This document shows, one piece after another, positions 15,008-22,928 of a stretch of DNA of 28,311 bases. The stretch is taken from assembly GCA_017858295.1 (NCBI GenBank), contig JAFMBU010000007.1, positions 1-28,311 of the forward strand, in the 5' to 3' direction. The position numbers and the translations under genes are program-made. Under the pieces are notes generated by a model. The model was not told the DNA's origin and ran no database searches. It saw nothing but the letters and a program-made list of their open reading frames with translations. Origin of the DNA: Porticoccaceae bacterium. Lineage in GTDB: Bacteria > Pseudomonadota > Gammaproteobacteria > Pseudomonadales > Porticoccaceae. The stretch's first letter is position 1. Each line of letters starts with the position of its first letter.

Positions 15008-16681
15008 ATGCTAAGACTCAGCGAAATCAAACTGCCTCTCGACCACAGCGACGATGATCTGCAGCGGGAGATTTTGCGCACCCTGAGCATAGATGCCGCC
15101 GATCTAGTCAGCTTTAGTATCTTTAAACGCAGCCATGATGCCCGCAAACGCGGCCGTATTATGCTGATCTATCAGCTCGATGTAGTGCTCGCCAACCAGA
15201 CCGAAAGTCGTGTCCTGGAAAGTACTCCAGCGCTGCCGAGAGTGGGCCCCAGCCCCGACACCAGCTATAAGTTTGTCGCCCAGCCATTGACCGATTTCCC
15301 ACAGGCCAATCAGCAGCGCCCGATTGTGGTGGGCTTTGGCCCCTGTGGCATTCTCGCGGCGTTGGTACTGGCTCAGATGGGCCTCAAACCCATAGTCCTT
15401 GAGCGCGGCCAAGAGGTCCGTCAGCGCACCAAAGAGACCTGGGGTTTCTGGCGCAAACGCGAACTTAACACCGAGTCCAATGTGCAGTTTGGCGAAGGCG
15501 GCGCCGGCACCTTTTCCGATGGCAAACTCTGGAGTCAGGTGAAAGATCGCCGCCATCTGGGGCGCAAGGTATTACATGAATTTGTTATTGCCGGCGCGCC
15601 TGAAGAAATTCTGACCGACAGCAGACCCCATATTGGCACCTTTAAGCTGGTCAGTATGGTGGAGAATATGCGCGCAGAGATTATTCGCCTGGGTGGCGAA
15701 ATACGCTTTGAGCAAAAGGTCGAAGGCCTGCTGCGTGACGCAGATAATGAACAGGGCCAGGGGCAAATTACCGGCCTGACTCTCGCCACAGGTGAAGTGC
15801 TTCACAGTCGCCATGTGATCATCGCCATCGGCCACAGTGCCCGGGATAGCTTCCAAATGCTGCTCGATCACGGCGTCTATATTGAAGCCAAGCCCTTCTC
15901 TATTGGCTTTCGTATCGAACACCCGCAGTCAACTATTGATAAAGCGCGCTTTGGCGATCAGGCGGGACACCCTATATTGGGCGCCGCGGAATACAAGCTG
16001 GTGCACCACTGCAAAAATGGCCGCACGGTTTACAGTTTTTGTATGTGCCCCGGCGGCACTGTGGTGGCTGCCACTTCAGAAGAGGGTCGCGTAGTGACCA
16101 ATGGCATGTCCCAGTACTCGCGCAACGAGCGCAATGCCAACGCCGCTATTGTGGTGGGTATTTCTCCTGAAGAGGATTTTCCCGACCACCCTCTTGCTGG
16201 TATTGATTTACAGCGCGAATTAGAGACACTGGCATACCAGTTGGGTGGCGAAAATTACAATGCCCCAGCACAGCTAGTGGGGGACTTTTTAAACCATCGA
16301 CCCTCAACCGAACTGGGCTCGGTGGAGCCATCCTATAAACCGGGTATCACCCTTGGGGATCTCTCCAAAGCAATGCCCGCCTTTGCGGTGGCGGCCATTC
16401 GCGAGGCCATTCCCCAGTTTGATAAACAGGTCAAAGGCTATGCCATGGCGGATGCCATTATGACCGGTGTGGAGACACGCACCTCGGCCCCGGTAAGTAT
16501 TAAACGGGATGCCCTGTACCAGAGTGTCAACACCCGAGGACTCTATCCCGCAGGGGAAGGCGCCGGCTATGCCGGAGGTATTTTGTCCGCGGGAATCGAT
16601 GGCATTAAAGTGGCAGAGGCACTGGCCTTGGATCTCTTAAAGCAGTTTGAGGAAAGTAGTTCATTAAAAGTAGTTCATTAA
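15008..16681 (+). CDS. FAD-dependent oxidoreductase (COG2509-like)
   Basis: Cytosolic flavoprotein of 557 residues, substrate unknown. The first ~95 residues form a small N-terminal domain (MLRLSEIKLPLDHSDDDLQR...) typical of this family. The Rossmann FAD loop is VVGFGPCG (109-114) followed by an Glu-ending strand (VLERG). QFGEGGAGTFSDGKLWSQ, the GHSARDSFQML loop, a Cys-containing VYSFCMCPGG and the C-terminal GEGAGYAGGILSAGIDG FAD contact match the uncharacterised FAD-dependent dehydrogenase group. The last codons lie in a 14-bp tandem repeat that supplies the stop, so the C-terminal residues SSSLKVVH are probably a recent addition. It runs in the same direction as the aminotransferase 97 bp downstream. 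Confidence 0.88.
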   Translation: MLRLSEIKLPLDHSDDDLQREILRTLSIDAADLVSFSIFKRSHDARKRGRIMLIYQLDVVLANQTESRVLESTPALPRVGPSPDTSYKFVAQPLTDFPQANQQRPIVVGFGPCGILAALVLAQMGLKPIVLERGQEVRQRTKETWGFWRKRELNTESNVQFGEGGAGTFSDGKLWSQVKDRRHLGRKVLHEFVIAGAPEEILTDSRPHIGTFKLVSMVENMRAEIIRLGGEIRFEQKVEGLLRDADNEQGQGQITGLTLATGEVLHSRHVIIAIGHSARDSFQMLLDHGVYIEAKPFSIGFRIEHPQSTIDKARFGDQAGHPILGAAEYKLVHHCKNGRTVYSFCMCPGGTVVAATSEEGRVVTNGMSQYSRNERNANAAIVVGISPEEDFPDHPLAGIDLQRELETLAYQLGGENYNAPAQLVGDFLNHRPSTELGSVEPSYKPGITLGDLSKAMPAFAVAAIREAIPQFDKQVKGYAMADAIMTGVETRTSAPVSIKRDALYQSVNTRGLYPAGEGAGYAGGILSAGIDGIKVAEALALDLLKQFEESSSLKVVH

Positions 16682-16708
16682 AAGCAGCTCAATAAGAGCA
16701 GCTATAAA
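16653..16708. repeat. 14-bp tandem repeat across a stop codon (two exact and two degenerate copies)
   Basis: AAAGTAGTTCATTA occurs at 16653-16666 and 16667-16680. Degenerate units AAAGCAGCTCAATA (16681-16694) and AGAGCAGCTATAAA (16695-16708) follow. Because 14 is not a multiple of 3, successive copies are read in different frames. The oxidoreductase reads through the first copy and stops at the TAA formed at the end of the second. Confidence 0.8.
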
Positions 16709-16778
16709 AACAACCCGGTTTAGCCGCGGTTAAAAAAATAAAAAATGTCTCGGCAACTAAGTTGCCAGGGGAAGTACC

Positions 16779-18188
16779 ATGAACAATGACAAACTATCAA
16801 CTCAGGCTGCAGAGATCATTAGCTCCGACAGAGAGCATATCTGGCATCACTTGACCCCTCACAACGGGTTTAAAAATAGCGACCCGCTGATTATTCAAAG
16901 GGGCCTCGGTATGCGCGTGACCGATATCAAAGGTACTGAATATCTGGATGCCACCTCTGGTGGCGTCTGGTCAGTCAATGTGGGTTATGGGCGAGAATCC
17001 ATTGCCAATGCAGTGCGCGACCAACTTCTTGAAATGTGCTATTTCGCCAACAGCGCCGGCAGTATTCCCGGCGCTCAGTTTGCCCAGCGACTACTGCAAA
17101 AAATGCCCGAAATGCAGGACCCTGAAACTAACGGAAAAGGTAAGGTCTACTATTCCAACTCCGGTTCCGAAGCCAATGAAAAAGTCTACAAAATGGTGCG
17201 CCAACTAGCCCATATAAATGGCGACGGGCGCCGTCATAAAATCATCTTTCGCGACCGCGACTACCACGGTTCAACCATTGGCGCCCTCAGCTCCACTGGT
17301 CACCAGCAGCGCAAAGAACAGTACGGCCCTTTTGCCCCGGGTTTTTCTGAGTTCGCCCACTGCTGCTGTTATCGTTGCCCCTTTGGCAAAACCTATGGCA
17401 GCTGCGATATGGAATGCGCCAAAGATCTGGAAACCGCGATTTTGCGTGAAGGCCCAGATCAGGTGGGTGCAGTAGTGCTCGAACCGATTACCGCCGGAGG
17501 CGGCATTATTCCGCCAGTGCCGGAGTACTTCCCGATTATTCAGGCGATCTGCAAAAAATACTCGGTGCTGCTGCATATTGATGAAGTGGTTTGTGGCCTG
17601 GGCCGCACCGGCAAATGGTTTGGTTATCAACACTACGACGTCAAGCCCGACTTCGTGACCATGGCCAAAGGCCTCGCCAGCGGCTATGCCGCGATCTCCT
17701 GCACCGTGGCCACCGACAACGTATTCAATCAGTTTGCCGCCGACGATGCCGGCACCTTAGATTACTTTAGGGATATCAGCACCTTTGGCGGTTGCACTGG
17801 CGGCCCCGCCGCCGGCCTCGCCAATATGGATATTATCGAAGAGGAAAATTTGCTGGATAATGTGACGCTGATGGGCGAGCACCTCAAGGATCGTCTCTAC
17901 GGATTGCAGGAAAAATACCCTGTAATTGGCGACGTCCGCGGCAAAGGTTTTTTTGCCGGTGTCGAATTAGTCTCTGACCGCAGTACCAAACAGCCGATGC
18001 ACGAAAGCTATCTGATGAAAATCGTCGCTCACTGTATGGCTCAGGGTGTCCTGGTTGGCCGCACTAACAGAAGCTTTACGGAGTTCAATAATAATCTCTG
18101 CCTAAGCCCTGCCCTGATTGCATCGCGACGCGATATAGATGATATTGTCGACGCCATTGATCATGCCCTGGCGGATAACCCGCTCTAG
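16779..18188 (+). CDS. Class III aminotransferase, taurine-pyruvate aminotransferase-like
   Basis: PLP enzyme transferring an amino group between an omega-amino donor and pyruvate or another acceptor; 469 residues. The N-terminal IWHHLTPHNGF, SGGVWSVNVGYGRESIA, YFANSAGSIPG, YYSNSGSEANEKVYKMVRQ and DRDYHGSTIGALS closely follow known Tpa sequences. LHIDEVVCGLGRTGKWFGYQ leads to the PLP lysine K297 in MAKGLASGY. It differs from the Tpa I know by a Cys-rich insert CCCYRCPFGKTYGSCDMEC (about 195-213), seen in other class III aminotransferases. Taurine breakdown also needs sulfoacetaldehyde acetyltransferase (Xsc), absent from this window, so the substrate may be another omega-amine. A strong GGGGAAG ribosome-binding site precedes the ATG; the desaturase follows 29 bp downstream, probably co-transcribed. 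Confidence 0.87.
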   Translation: MNNDKLSTQAAEIISSDREHIWHHLTPHNGFKNSDPLIIQRGLGMRVTDIKGTEYLDATSGGVWSVNVGYGRESIANAVRDQLLEMCYFANSAGSIPGAQFAQRLLQKMPEMQDPETNGKGKVYYSNSGSEANEKVYKMVRQLAHINGDGRRHKIIFRDRDYHGSTIGALSSTGHQQRKEQYGPFAPGFSEFAHCCCYRCPFGKTYGSCDMECAKDLETAILREGPDQVGAVVLEPITAGGGIIPPVPEYFPIIQAICKKYSVLLHIDEVVCGLGRTGKWFGYQHYDVKPDFVTMAKGLASGYAAISCTVATDNVFNQFAADDAGTLDYFRDISTFGGCTGGPAAGLANMDIIEEENLLDNVTLMGEHLKDRLYGLQEKYPVIGDVRGKGFFAGVELVSDRSTKQPMHESYLMKIVAHCMAQGVLVGRTNRSFTEFNNNLCLSPALIASRRDIDDIVDAIDHALADNPL

Positions 18189-18217
18189 CAAACCTTTTCA
18201 AAGAAAAAGGAATCGAA

Positions 18218-19471
18218 ATGAACTTTGTTCCCTATGCTATTCCAGTTTTCCTGCTGATGATTGTGCTAGAACTTGGCTATGGTCTGCTCAAGGGCAACAA
18301 TACCTACAGGGTTAATGACAGCATAAACAGCCTGAGTATGGGTCTGTTGAGCACTGTGACCAAATTTGTTTTTCTCAATATTGGCGCGCTGGTTTTCGCT
18401 CAGATTTCTCGAGAATATGCCATTTGGTCGTTCGATATCAATTCTCTCGGCCACTGGTTACTGGCCATACTGCTCTATGACTTTCTCTACTATTGGTTTC
18501 ACCGAATTAGTCATGAGCGCCAGTTTTTCTGGGGCTCTCATGTGGTCCACCACCAGAGTGAGGACTACAACCTCAGCACCGCCCTGCGTCAAACCAGTAC
18601 CAGCTTTGCAACCACTTGGGTGTTTTATATCCCCTGCTTCTTTTTGGGCATGCCGATCAGCATGTTTGTCAGTATCGCCAGCGCCCATCTGATCTATCAG
18701 TTCTGGGTGCATACCCAACATATCCCCAAGCTGGGTATCTTTGAATGGTTTATGGTCAGTCCCTCCAATCACCGAGTGCACCATGCGCAAAACGCCGACT
18801 ACATAGATAAAAACTATGGCGGCTTGCTGATTATTTGGGATCGACTGTTTGGCACCTTTAAAGCTGAGGAAGAAAATCAACAAGCGATTTATGGTATTCG
18901 TGTGCCACTGCGAAGCTGGAACCCGATCTGGGCCAACCTGCATATCTTTGCCGCTATGCTCAGAGATATTTGGCACACCCAGCGCTGGTCAGATAAGTTT
19001 CGTGTGCTCTGGTCAAAAACCGGCTGGCATCCGGAGGACATGGTCGAACGCTTTCCGGAGAAGAAATCAGATCTGCAGCAATTTGAGAAATATAACCCCC
19101 AGCACAGCAGTTGGGTGAATGGCGCTATTATTTTGCAATACCTGTTGCTTGCGGCATTACACTTTTGGAGCGCAGGACAAAGCACTATGCTCTCTTCAGC
19201 GCTGATGTGGGCAGTGGTGCTGGCACAGGTGGCAATACTGCTTGTGATTGGTGCGCTGCTGGATGGAAAAGCCTATGCCGGATCGTTGGAATACGCTCGC
19301 CTGCTAGCCTTATCGGCAATACTGTGGATCAGCTATTCAGCAGAGTTAATCAGTTCAGACTGGTTGGGCTGGGGTGCTGGCTATTTAATCACCAGTGGTG
19401 TTTTGATGGGGGTTTGTGTCACCAGTGATCGAAAATCGAGCAGTTCAAGCACGCAAGTCGTGGCTAAATAG
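18218..19471 (+). CDS. Sterol desaturase/fatty acid hydroxylase family protein
   Basis: Integral-membrane di-iron oxygenase, 417 residues. The eight-histidine pattern is present: HRISH (H95, H99), HVVHH (H108, H111, H112) and HRVHH (H185, H188, H189), with extra H165 and H168. N-terminal helices span about 5-25 and 44-62, with others at 79-94 and 134-163. After the catalytic domain comes a soluble stretch (about 215-305, FRVLWSKTGWHPEDMVERFP) and a C-terminal set of about four helices (309-400) not needed in minimal members; such long forms are common in marine Gammaproteobacteria. AAGGAA precedes the ATG. A decayed partial copy lies at 26395-26777. Confidence 0.9.
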   Translation: MNFVPYAIPVFLLMIVLELGYGLLKGNNTYRVNDSINSLSMGLLSTVTKFVFLNIGALVFAQISREYAIWSFDINSLGHWLLAILLYDFLYYWFHRISHERQFFWGSHVVHHQSEDYNLSTALRQTSTSFATTWVFYIPCFFLGMPISMFVSIASAHLIYQFWVHTQHIPKLGIFEWFMVSPSNHRVHHAQNADYIDKNYGGLLIIWDRLFGTFKAEEENQQAIYGIRVPLRSWNPIWANLHIFAAMLRDIWHTQRWSDKFRVLWSKTGWHPEDMVERFPEKKSDLQQFEKYNPQHSSWVNGAIILQYLLLAALHFWSAGQSTMLSSALMWAVVLAQVAILLVIGALLDGKAYAGSLEYARLLALSAILWISYSAELISSDWLGWGAGYLITSGVLMGVCVTSDRKSSSSSTQVVAK

Positions 19472-19486
19472 CTAAATGGCTAAGAG
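19463..19486. repeat. 8-bp tandem repeat across the desaturase stop codon
   Basis: GCTAAATA (19463-19470), GCTAAATG (19471-19478) and GCTAAGAG (19479-19486) form three near-identical 8-bp units. The TAG stop (19469-19471) straddles the first junction. It resembles the repeats at the ends of the esterase and oxidoreductase genes in being a short duplication at a stop codon. Confidence 0.5.
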
Positions 19487-19962
19487 AGGCTCCACATCGA
19501 CAGGGTCCCTATCAGCTTTAATCGCCGAGCAGGTTTAAAATTGGGCTTTTTAGTATGTTGGTTATAAGGTTCATAAGCTATCGTCATCAAATTAAGAGAA
19601 TAAAAACCGATCTGTTATCAATCACTGTTAGAGACAACAGCACAATCGCGTTGCTCTATTATCCCGCAACCTCTGCCTCACTGCTGTAAAGCGCTCAACT
19701 ATCAGCGTTTAAATCCAGATACACTTTTATTAAAACGTATTTACCATCAGCAAACATTTATAAGACAGCCAAATTCAACCCGAAGCATTGATTAATACGT
19801 AGGCTGCAATGCCAGCTTAGACCTACTGATAATTGACTAGGTGGTGACCTCAAAAGAGTCCTGTCCTTGCCCTGAGCGGTTTTTACTACAGAAAAACTAG
19901 TCTTAAAAGCACTCGATAAATACAATAATAAAAACGATTCATAAAGTAACTAGCGGAAGCAT
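19487..19962. other. Non-coding gap, no gene or RNA recognised
   Basis: No open frame with coding character, tRNA fold, or strong terminator was found. The stretch is AT-rich and contains short imperfect inverted repeats, for example GTTTTT/AAAAAC near 19878-19899, that are too weak to call. It probably represents decayed sequence, as it leads into a receptor remnant. Confidence 0.5.
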
Positions 19963-20130
19963 ATGAGATTTAAGCACAGTTATTTAAGCGTCACTATCCT
20001 ACCCGGCGCGGCTCTTTTGCCTGCTAACACAGCACTAGCCGAAGGCGCGTCATCAATCTATGGCCCTAATACTATTGCCGGCGTCGTTAACTCTAGTCTG
20101 CGCAAAGATTTTGAAGGCTTTGAAATCTAG
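19963..20130 (+). pseudogene. TonB-dependent receptor remnant (signal peptide joined to plug fragment)
   Basis: An ATG at 19963 opens 55 codons ending in TAG at 20128-20130. The first ~26 residues look like a signal peptide (MRFKHSYLSVTILPGAALLP... ending ANTALA). The next 29 read EGASSIYGPNTIAGVVNSSL then RKDFEGFEI. This closely matches the plug-domain segment of many TonB-dependent receptors, in which a DGASAIYGSDAIAGVVN-like stretch is followed by a RKDFEGFE-like one. In an intact receptor about 100 plug residues separate the signal from this motif, and a barrel of over 500 residues follows. Here both are missing, so I read it as a relic created by internal deletion and truncation. A GGAAG stretch (about 19955-19959) sits at ribosome-binding distance, so a short secreted peptide could still be made. 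Confidence 0.7.
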
Positions 20131-20156
20131 AAAAACAAGGTCTGCCAAATCAATAT

Positions 20157-20708
20157 TCAACGAAAAAGCATGCCCTTGTCGCTTACCAAATAGCGCTCGA
20201 AGGCAACCAGGCATTCTGCGGATTGATACAACCTGTCTTCACTCAAACCGATAATCACATCTTTTGATTCTTCAATCACAGCAAAACAGCCCAGTGATCT
20301 GGCGGCGCCATATGATTTTGGGAATCGAAAAATAACATCCTTTTCGTTATAGGCCGCTTTAGCTTTACTTAGATTAGCAACAGTCACCTCGCTTTTACGA
20401 GATTTGTAGGTGCCATATGGAATAGCACCTCGGGGTAAGGCCTGACAGCGGGATTGCTCTGAAGTCCCTGAACAAAAATATCCTGAGCTACCAACATTGA
20501 GACTCAAAAGACTAAAATGCTCAGTACCGCCATAATACTGAGTGATCACATAGGTCGGTTTGAGAAGAGAGTTGGTGCAGGCGACGTAAAACTCATCTTC
20601 ATCACCTACACCGGTTACCGCTAACTCCTTGCAACTCGACACTGCAGTTGAACTAAAACTCCATGCCAAGAGACACAAAAGGCCCGTTGCAAATGGTCTA
20701 GAAGTCAT
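20157..20708 (-). CDS. Secreted six-cysteine hypothetical protein (last gene of the module)
   Basis: 183 residues with a Sec signal peptide (about 1-24, TGLLCLLAWSFSSTAVS). The mature part has six cysteines (SSCKEL, VACTNS, YFCSGT, SRCQAL, LGCFAV, AECLVA), suggesting up to three disulfides and a periplasmic or extracellular location. No domain is recognised. The first 11 bases overlap the end of the upstream gene, so it is likely translated by coupling. It is the last of six same-strand genes. Its stop is 26 bp from the receptor remnant's stop on the other strand, and no terminator is obvious between them. Confidence 0.8.
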   Translation of the reverse strand: MTSRPFATGLLCLLAWSFSSTAVSSCKELAVTGVGDEDEFYVACTNSLLKPTYVITQYYGGTEHFSLLSLNVGSSGYFCSGTSEQSRCQALPRGAIPYGTYKSRKSEVTVANLSKAKAAYNEKDVIFRFPKSYGAARSLGCFAVIEESKDVIIGLSEDRLYQSAECLVAFERYLVSDKGMLFR

Positions 20709-21348
20709 CCGCTAGACTACTTTTTTTCCTATAGCCCTCAGCTGACGTTGCGGTTGAGGTCGGCTTAGCTTTTGCCGCAGAAGAATTTTGATTGCCACGC
20801 TCACTGCGATCACCGCGAGCAATATCATTGTTCATAGTTTCCTTGGCATCTGCAGCCGCTGCCGAAGTAGCAGGCTTCCAGCCCAACTGAACCAGAACAT
20901 ATTTTCCCTCTGGGCTCACGCATTCATCAAGTTTAACTATGCCCGACAAGGTTGCCTGGGTATTTTGCCGCATAATGTTTAAGGTACTCGATAACTCTTT
21001 TGCAATACCAGCAGTATTGCCGCTCTCATCAGTAACTTGCTCTGTTTCTAACAAGTCGGCCGCAACAGTCTCTGCATCAAAGTTGCTTTTTAAAAATTCA
21101 GCATAGGCTCGTCTAGCAGTTAACTCGGCCTTGCGCCTTGCCTCGGCAATCAAACTTCTTTTTGGAAACAAAAAAGTTCCTTCGCCATACATTAACAGGG
21201 CACGCAACTTACCCTCGCCATCAAATTTAGGCACTATGCCTTCATAAGCCTCAGCATCAGCTTCAAATTGGCTGCAATCCGCAGCTACGTTTACCGAGAA
21301 TAAACACATAACGCCAAGAGTGAGCGCCCTACCAGTCATTTTCAACAT
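20698..21348 (-). CDS. Secreted hypothetical protein, paralogue of the N-terminal domain of the next upstream gene
   Basis: 216 residues: signal peptide (about 1-23), then a domain (about 24-172) clearly homologous to residues 31-178 of the 528-residue protein at 21329-22915. Shared blocks include FEADAEA, KRSLI, ARRKAEL, FLKS, FDAETVA, ELSSTLN, MRQN, QATLSGI, KLDECV and QLGWKPA. The tail (about 173-216) is Ser/Ala/Lys-rich and looks disordered. The fold may be LPP20/FlgT-N-like (helix AR-KAEL-A followed by strands ending in a lengthy beta-hairpin), but that is a weak reading. The start may be ATG 21348 or ATG 21339; both overlap the upstream gene, by 20 or 11 bp. One cysteine pair (C25, DECV) is conserved in the paralogue. 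Confidence 0.82.
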   Translation of the reverse strand: MLKMTGRALTLGVMCLFSVNVAADCSQFEADAEAYEGIVPKFDGEGKLRALLMYGEGTFLFPKRSLIAEARRKAELTARRAYAEFLKSNFDAETVAADLLETEQVTDESGNTAGIAKELSSTLNIMRQNTQATLSGIVKLDECVSPEGKYVLVQLGWKPATSAAAADAKETMNNDIARGDRSERGNQNSSAAKAKPTSTATSAEGYRKKSSLADDF

Positions 21349-22915
21349 TTGCTTTTGCCTCTATAAAGGTTTGTTTGGAAGCCTCTTTAACAGCTTTCAT
21401 ATTGGATTTACCTTGTTTCGCATCCGCATGCCCATCGGCGTAGCCTGCGGCGTATCCTCCGCCGACTGATTTAGATAGATGCCTCATTGCGCGGCCAGCC
21501 ATAAAAAGGGCCATATCGATTGTGGGCTCATCAGACTTGATCTTCTTATTTCTGGTCGGAAAGTTTTTTGCATCGACAATATTAGACGTGGCCACTTCAA
21601 TAACCTTGGTTGAGAGGGTTACGTTATACACCGTGCGCTCAATAGTTTGGCCGCCAATTTCACGGCTATCAAGCTTGTAGTTAAACGTCTCAATCACCGG
21701 CACTAACATCAAATCACCGCCAGCCTGATTACCTAGCTTGGCAAGTTCTTCCATGTTACCGCTTTTGGAGATCGTGCCCATCTCTTGTTCTGTAAGATTT
21801 AAATATTGCCTGTCCAACACATTGAGCCCAACTGTCTCACCTAAATTCTGTTCAAGAACACTGTGTACTTTGGAGGCAAAGTCTTTAAATAACTGATCCT
21901 GTACGATGGAATCAGAACCAGCCATTGGTTGGATTACAATAATTGTCGTTTTGTTGGGATCAAGTGAGGATTTATACTTTGGAATCACCACACTGAGAAC
22001 GACTTTATAGCCATTGCTATCATCGCCCTTTTCAACGTAGGCCCATGACCTTATCAGTCCAGATGTTTCGCTTTGCACAGCGTTAGTCGAAGCAGAAGTC
22101 TCAACTGCAACCCCATAACTGCCGCTGTCACCGGATACACTGGCAGACAAAACACTTTCAGTGACGCTGGATTGGGATGCGAATTTCTCACCGAACACCT
22201 GCGAAACAGCACTCTTGAGAGCCTCGTTAGTAGCGGACTTTAGATCAATACCCCGGCCCTCGACCTCAAGAGAGATCAACTCAACACCCGGCGTTGATTT
22301 ACCTGAACTCTTCACAGCCTTACTGCCTGAAGCTGCGCTTGTTGTTGCCTGCGACGATTGCTCAGGACCAGCGCTGGGATTGGTCATTGCCTCCTTAGCA
22401 TCAGCTGCGCCTGCGGACAGTGCTGGTTTCCACCCCAACTGGACTAAGAGGTACTTGCCCTCGGTGTCGACACATTCATCTAATTTAGCTATTCCCGACA
22501 ATGTTGCTTGAGAATTCTGACGCATAACATTGAGAGTGCTAGATAGCTCTAATGCAGATCCAGAGGTTCCGCTATCATCGGTCACCGACGATGTCTCAAC
22601 TAAATCGGTGGCGACAGTTTCGGCATCAAAGTCACTTTTCAAAAACTCGGCAAAAGCGCGCCTAGCGTCCAACTCAGCCTTTCGTCGTGCATTGGCAATC
22701 AAGCTGCGTTTAGGCGTTATAAATGATGACTCGCCGTACATTAGGATCGCCCGCACTTTACCATTCTCATCAAAGCGAGGTACTACACCACCAAAGGCTT
22801 CCGCATCTGCTTCAAATTCAGCACAGGAGGACGCCATTGCGAGGGAGCTAAAAGAACCTAACGACAGCGTCAAACCAATCACGCTGGCGTAGCGCACAAC
22901 CTTAACAATCTTCAT
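21329..22915 (-). CDS. Multidomain secreted protein with FlgT/CsgG-like architecture
   Basis: 528 residues, the largest protein of the module. Residues 1-29 form a signal peptide. Residues 31-178 form the domain shared with the 216-residue neighbour. Residues 179-209 are a Ser/Ala-rich linker. Residues 210-320 (VELISLEVEGRGIDLKSATN, then EALKSAVSQVFGE, ending GYKVVLSVVIPKY) resemble FlgT-N/LPP20-type domains. Residues 323-460 (TTIIVIQPM, a helix, GLNVLDRQYLNL, LAKLGNQAGGDLMLVPVIE) resemble the CsgG/FlgT-middle fold, where a LDR motif and a LGA-D-L-V-I helix-strand are usual. The C-terminus holds a Gly/Ala/Asp-rich GGGYAAGYADGHADAKQG helix and ends in Trp. By analogy it could assemble on the outer membrane or peptidoglycan. 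The assignment is by eye only. Confidence 0.8.
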   Translation of the reverse strand: MKIVKVVRYASVIGLTLSLGSFSSLAMASSCAEFEADAEAFGGVVPRFDENGKVRAILMYGESSFITPKRSLIANARRKAELDARRAFAEFLKSDFDAETVATDLVETSSVTDDSGTSGSALELSSTLNVMRQNSQATLSGIAKLDECVDTEGKYLLVQLGWKPALSAGAADAKEAMTNPSAGPEQSSQATTSAASGSKAVKSSGKSTPGVELISLEVEGRGIDLKSATNEALKSAVSQVFGEKFASQSSVTESVLSASVSGDSGSYGVAVETSASTNAVQSETSGLIRSWAYVEKGDDSNGYKVVLSVVIPKYKSSLDPNKTTIIVIQPMAGSDSIVQDQLFKDFASKVHSVLEQNLGETVGLNVLDRQYLNLTEQEMGTISKSGNMEELAKLGNQAGGDLMLVPVIETFNYKLDSREIGGQTIERTVYNVTLSTKVIEVATSNIVDAKNFPTRNKKIKSDEPTIDMALFMAGRAMRHLSKSVGGGYAAGYADGHADAKQGKSNMKAVKEASKQTFIEAKANVENDW

Positions 22916-22928
22916 AGTTATGACCTAT

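Noticed and set aside
19472..19962. tRNA, small RNA or attachment site left of the module
   Set aside because: No cloverleaf, no 3'-CCA arrangement and no duplicated core sequence flanking the module beyond the desaturase similarity.
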